Below, piece after piece: positions 5,768-8,157 of a DNA stretch of 8,157 bases (the first letter of the stretch is position 1; every line of letters starts with the position of its first letter). The DNA is from Anaerolineae bacterium (GTDB lineage Bacteria > Chloroflexota > Anaerolineae > Epilineales > JAHCIE01). A program made the translations under genes and the position numbers. The notes under the pieces were generated by a model, which was not told the DNA's origin, did not search any database, and saw only the letters and a program-made list of their open reading frames with translations. Location: contig JAHCIE010000131.1 in NCBI GenBank assembly GCA_026129385.1, positions 1 through 8,157 on the forward strand, written 5' to 3'.

Positions 5768-7285
5768 ATGCGGTCAAGAGGGAGTTCTGGCTATCGCATG
5801 CCTATCGATGCGTTATCCCCCACCCCCCCTGCCTCGCGTGTCCCACCCATCGCGCTAGCTGTCATCATCGCCCTGGTAGGCGTCTGGCACGCGACAACCA
5901 TTCGTTCAGGCCACGACTGGGGCGACGACTTCGCCATGTACATTCAGCACGCGAAGAATATCGCCACAGGCGTCGACTATCGAACGAGCCGCTTCATCTA
6001 CAACGCTGCCTACCCCACGCAGCCGCCGGCCTACCCGCCGCTCTTGCCCCTGCTTCTTGCACCTGTATATCGCCTCGCGGGTCTGAACCTGGACGCCATG
6101 AAGCGCGCGCTCATCCCCATCTTCCTCGCCAGCCTGGCGGCTTTCGCGGCCCTGTGGCGCGACCGTCTGACCCCCTGGAGTCTGGTCGCCGCCGTCGCCG
6201 TTATCGGCTTCAACCCCTACCTTTGGAGCGTCAAGGACAACATCCTCTCCGATGTACCCTTTCTCCTGTTCACCCTCCTGGCCCTGCTGGCCGCCAACCA
6301 GGCTGGCCGTCAGTCGCGGCCGCGTATCCGCGACGGGCTGGCCGTGGCGGCCGGGGTATGCCTGGCCTGTTGGACGCGCAACGCCGGCAGCGTCCTCATC
6401 CCGACCGTGATCGGCTACGACCTGATTCGCTGGCGCCGCCTCACGTGGTTGTCGGGCTGCACGATACTGGCCTTCAGTGCCCTCTTTCTGGTCCAGTCGC
6501 TCACCCTGGGCGCGCTAGGCGGCGCGCTCCTCTTCGATCCCCGCCCGGCCGTCATCCTCGACAACGCACGTCGCTACGGCGCTGCCTTCGGAACGCCGTG
6601 GTGGAACGGTGTCAGTCTCCCCCTGTCAGTTGCGCTGATGGCGGTCATCCTCGGTCTGGCGGCTGGCGGCTACGCCCTGGCCTGGCGGCGTGTCTCCGCT
6701 GCCGAGATTTTCGTGCCCCTCTACGCGATGCTCATTCTCACCTGGAACTCGTTCCAGGGCGCGCGCTTTCTGATCCCCCTCATCCCCTTCGTCGTCGGTT
6801 ACACGTTCATGGGCATCGACGGCCTTCAGCGCCTGGGCCGGCCACGCCTCCGCCACGGCGTCCTGGCTGCCCTCCTCATCGCTGTGGCTCTGTCCTACGC
6901 GGGGCGCTACACCCATCTCGACTTCGGCCCGCTACAACGCGGCATCGGTGCGCCAACGAGTGTTGCGCTATTTGGCTTCTTGCACAACGCGACCCCCGAC
7001 GACGCCGTGATCGCCTTCATCAAGCCGCGGGCCGCGTCCCTCTTCACGGAACGGCGGTCCATCGCCTTCCACGCTATGCCCGACGATTCCGAGTTCCTGG
7101 CCTTCCTTGGGCGCGCGGGCGTAACCTATCTCGTCATTGGGCCAGAGGATGTCGCACCGCAGAACCAGGCCGACGCCCGCCGCACTGTCGAGCAGCACGC
7201 GGCCTGCTTCGAGCTGGTCTATCAGAATACCGACTTTAGCGTGTACCGCGTGCAAGCGCAGCGGCCTGGCTGTCAGACCGAGTGA
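5768..7285 (+). CDS. GT39/GT-C-like multi-pass membrane glycosyltransferase
   Basis: A 505-residue integral membrane protein with a hydrophobic helix at about 27-43 followed by a loop with an acidic cluster (HDWGDDFAMYIQHAKNI; Asp50, Asp53, Asp54). GT-C enzymes such as PMT, ArnT and STT3 keep their catalytic Asp in this first extracytoplasmic loop. About nine to eleven hydrophobic segments follow to roughly residue 380, including NPYLWSVKDNILSDVPFLL and WNSFQGARFLIPLIPFVVG. The C-terminal 110 residues are soluble and probably extracytoplasmic (TPDDAVIAFIKPRAASLFT, GVTYLVIGPEDV). Such proteins transfer sugars from polyprenyl-phosphate carriers to surface targets; donor and acceptor cannot be told here. 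Start choice is uncertain: ATG 5768 is longest but has no ribosome site, while ATG 5798 (residue 11) has GGGAG 13 bases upstream. It has its own promoter candidate and no co-directional neighbour. Confidence 0.82.
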   Translation: MRSRGSSGYRMPIDALSPTPPASRVPPIALAVIIALVGVWHATTIRSGHDWGDDFAMYIQHAKNIATGVDYRTSRFIYNAAYPTQPPAYPPLLPLLLAPVYRLAGLNLDAMKRALIPIFLASLAAFAALWRDRLTPWSLVAAVAVIGFNPYLWSVKDNILSDVPFLLFTLLALLAANQAGRQSRPRIRDGLAVAAGVCLACWTRNAGSVLIPTVIGYDLIRWRRLTWLSGCTILAFSALFLVQSLTLGALGGALLFDPRPAVILDNARRYGAAFGTPWWNGVSLPLSVALMAVILGLAAGGYALAWRRVSAAEIFVPLYAMLILTWNSFQGARFLIPLIPFVVGYTFMGIDGLQRLGRPRLRHGVLAALLIAVALSYAGRYTHLDFGPLQRGIGAPTSVALFGFLHNATPDDAVIAFIKPRAASLFTERRSIAFHAMPDDSEFLAFLGRAGVTYLVIGPEDVAPQNQADARRTVEQHAACFELVYQNTDFSVYRVQAQRPGCQTE

Positions 7286-7298
7286 GCCAGCGGCTCAC
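7282..7298. terminator. hairpin at the glycosyltransferase stop codon, weak terminator candidate
   Basis: GTGAGCC (7282-7288) pairs perfectly with GGCTCAC (7292-7298) around AGC, and the stem includes the TGA stop codon (7283-7285). No T-run follows on either strand. The convergent 7286-7411 gap holds no better terminator and no gene that I can see. Confidence 0.3.
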
Positions 7299-7411
7299 CG
7301 ACCTACGCCATCGTCGGCAAGCACGCTAGCCTCGGCATGACGATCGCCACCCTGCCCCTTGTGCAGCCTGACCATCCACGCCGGGCGATGAAACCAACCT
7401 CGCGCCGACGG

Positions 7412-7909
7412 TCACGGCGAAGGGTACTCGACCTTGAGAGCCAGCACCTTTTCCGCCTGAGAGGCATCGTTGGATACAATCGTCCACCGAAAATCGTGCG
7501 GTCCGCCCATCCCTCGAGGCATGGCAAGCTGTGTCGTGACCTTCACCGACTCGCCCGGCAGGACAGTCATCACCTGCCCTGGCTTGAGGACCGTCGTACC
7601 GACGGTCAGTTGAGGCGGTCAGCACCCCTCCTTGACATCGAGCGTGAAGTCTCGGATCTGCAGCGGTGCGGTCCCCGTGTTGGTGAGCGTCCATGCCGGC
7701 TGCACCATCTGATCATAGGCAGCTTTGCCGAAATCGACGACGGGCTTATCAATACTAAGCCGCGGCCCGGCGGTCACACCCCCCGGGGCGGCCGGCGTCG
7801 TTGTAGGTGTCGCGATAGCGGTGCAGGCTGTGACTCCGACCAGCAACACGACAAACAACGCCCCAGCCAGAAGCCAATGCGGTCTGCATCGCAAACGAGT
7901 TATGACCAC
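7412..7909 (-). CDS. candidate selenocysteine-containing lipoprotein with DUF1573/ASH-like Ig domain (TGA at codon 97 read as Sec)
   Basis: Read with TGA 7619-7621 as Sec, the frame gives 165 residues ending at TGA 7412-7414. Residues 1-28 are a lipoprotein signal peptide (hydrophobic 13-27, lipobox VTAC with Cys29 as lipidation site), followed by a Thr/Pro/Ala linker to about 48. The rest resembles a DUF1573/ASH beta-sandwich: VVDFGKAAYDQMVQPAW, LTNTGTAPLQIRDF and DVKEGC before the TGA, then PPQLTVGTTVLKPGQ, GESVKVTTQLAMPRGMGG, PHDFRWTIVSNDAS and a final strand after it. Either half alone would be an incomplete domain. Cys96-Sec97 would form a CU pair suited to thiol/selenol redox or soft-metal binding outside the membrane. 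The GTG start at 7909 is fixed by GGAGG six bases upstream. It lies 27 bases after the DUF305 stop, so the two are probably co-transcribed. Alternatives are a nonsense mutation or sequencing error, leaving a 96-residue product. Confidence 0.75.
7589..7607 (-). promoter_or_regulatory. candidate bacterial SECIS element
   Basis: On the minus strand GACCGTC (7607-7601) and GACGGTC (7595-7589) form a perfect 7-bp stem around a GGTAC loop (7600-7596). The stem begins 11 bases and the loop 18 bases after the in-frame TGA. Bacterial SECIS hairpins lie inside the coding region just after the UGA, with the apical loop roughly 16-37 bases away and a G among its first two loop bases; the E. coli fdhF loop is GGUCU. 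The G and C at the loop ends could pair, leaving a three-base loop that still starts with GU. SelB binding is inferred. Confidence 0.65.
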
Positions 7910-7915
7910 GAACAG

Positions 7916-7920
7916 CCTCC
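7916..7920 (-). promoter_or_regulatory. ribosome binding site of the lipoprotein gene
   Basis: GGAGG on the minus strand, inside a GGGGGAGG run, lies six bases before GTG 7909. It sits in the 27-base gap after the DUF305 stop, so this GTG is the start even though no ATG is available near it. Confidence 0.75.
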
Positions 7921-7936
7921 CCCATTGGGCATGAAT

Positions 7937-8157
7937 CTAGCGGATGCCGTACCAGGTGCGCAGGTAGCCGCGCATCTCCTGAATCTCGGCCGTCTGTGCG
8001 GCGACAATCGCCTGGGCCAGGGTCTTGATCTCCGGGTGCTGCGACTGCTGCAAGGCCGTGTTGGCCATGCTGATGGCGTCCTCGTGATGGGGAATCATCA
8101 TCTGCATGAACATCTGGTCCAAATCGGCGTTAGGATACATCTGGCGCATCATCCCAC
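7937..8157 (-). CDS. DUF305-family protein, C-terminal part (5' end outside window)
   Basis: The frame is open to the right edge and ends at TAG 7937-7939, giving 72 complete codons before the stop. The Met-rich segment (DQMFMQMMIPHHEDAISMA) carries the hallmark MIPHH motif of DUF305. The rest follows the family's helical pattern, with a late IVAAQTAEIQEMRGYLRTW segment close to the usual C-terminal end. DUF305 proteins are helical ferritin-like-fold exported or lipid-anchored proteins, often found near copper or other metal-handling genes; the two His and many Met residues fit metal binding, but biochemical function is not established. The missing part should include a signal sequence. Its close spacing to the lipoprotein gene downstream suggests an operon. 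Because the true start is off the edge, Met codons at 8147-8152 should not be taken as the start. Confidence 0.9.
   Translation of the reverse strand, partial: GMMRQMYPNADLDQMFMQMMIPHHEDAISMANTALQQSQHPEIKTLAQAIVAAQTAEIQEMRGYLRTWYGIR

Noticed and set aside
6154..7239. 361-codon plus-strand frame inside the glycosyltransferase gene
   Set aside because: The product is rich in Pro, Arg and Gly, typical of an out-of-frame reading of GC-rich coding DNA. The 5768-7285 frame gives membrane helices and a GT-C loop.
7619..7909. Taking TGA 7619-7621 as the normal end of a 96-residue lipoprotein
   Set aside because: This would cut the Ig-like domain in half and leave 68 in-frame codons that complete it unexplained, along with the hairpin just after the TGA. 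It is kept as the alternative hypothesis only.

Overview
The window is GC-rich and densely coding. Four features point to a bacterium, most likely of the Chloroflexota: two STAND-type NB-ARC regulators (one joined to an XRE helix-turn-helix, one to a class III nucleotide cyclase and TPRs), a stand-alone LuxR-type regulator, a GT-C membrane glycosyltransferase, and a lipoprotein/DUF305 pair. The phylum is an inference from gene content; no rRNA or other marker gene is present.

Layout. (1) At 1-845 on the minus strand lies the N-terminal part of an XRE-HTH/NB-ARC regulator that runs off the left edge. Its start has a clear sigma70-like promoter (872-900). (2) Divergent to it, 997-1692 (+) encodes a NarL/LuxR-type response regulator whose receiver domain has lost the phospho-acceptor Asp, the switch Thr and the conserved Lys. 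The shared intergenic region carries an 11-bp tandem repeat. (3) 1812-2627 (+) encodes a secreted, six-cysteine, Trp-rich protein of unknown function, ending in a strong hairpin (2705-2741) shared with the convergent gene. (4) 2775-5579 (-) is a 934-residue cyclase/NB-ARC/TPR protein. (5) A short divergent control region (5672-5741) holds two promoter candidates and an inverted repeat, and serves gene 4 and the next gene. (6) 5768-7285 (+) is a multi-spanning GT39/GT-C-like protein. (7) Convergent to it on the minus strand is a probable two-gene operon: a DUF305 protein entering from the right edge, then 27 bases later a lipoprotein.

The main discovery candidate is that lipoprotein. Its reading frame meets a TGA at codon 97 (7619-7621). 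The same frame then continues for 68 sense codons and supplies the second half of the same Ig-like (DUF1573/ASH-like) domain. The TGA follows a Cys codon (GC-U-PP), is followed by C, and has a perfect 7-bp hairpin with a GGUAC loop starting 18 nt downstream. This is the arrangement expected of a bacterial SECIS element. I therefore annotate one 165-residue selenoprotein at 7412-7909 rather than a truncated 96-residue protein. A nonsense mutation remains the main alternative.

How the genes may work together: the left half looks regulatory (two paralogous STAND ATPases with different output modules, plus a phosphorylation-independent regulator). The right half is cell-surface: membrane glycosyl transfer, and extracytoplasmic metal or redox handling by DUF305 plus the thiol/selenol lipoprotein. 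No direct link between the halves can be shown from sequence.
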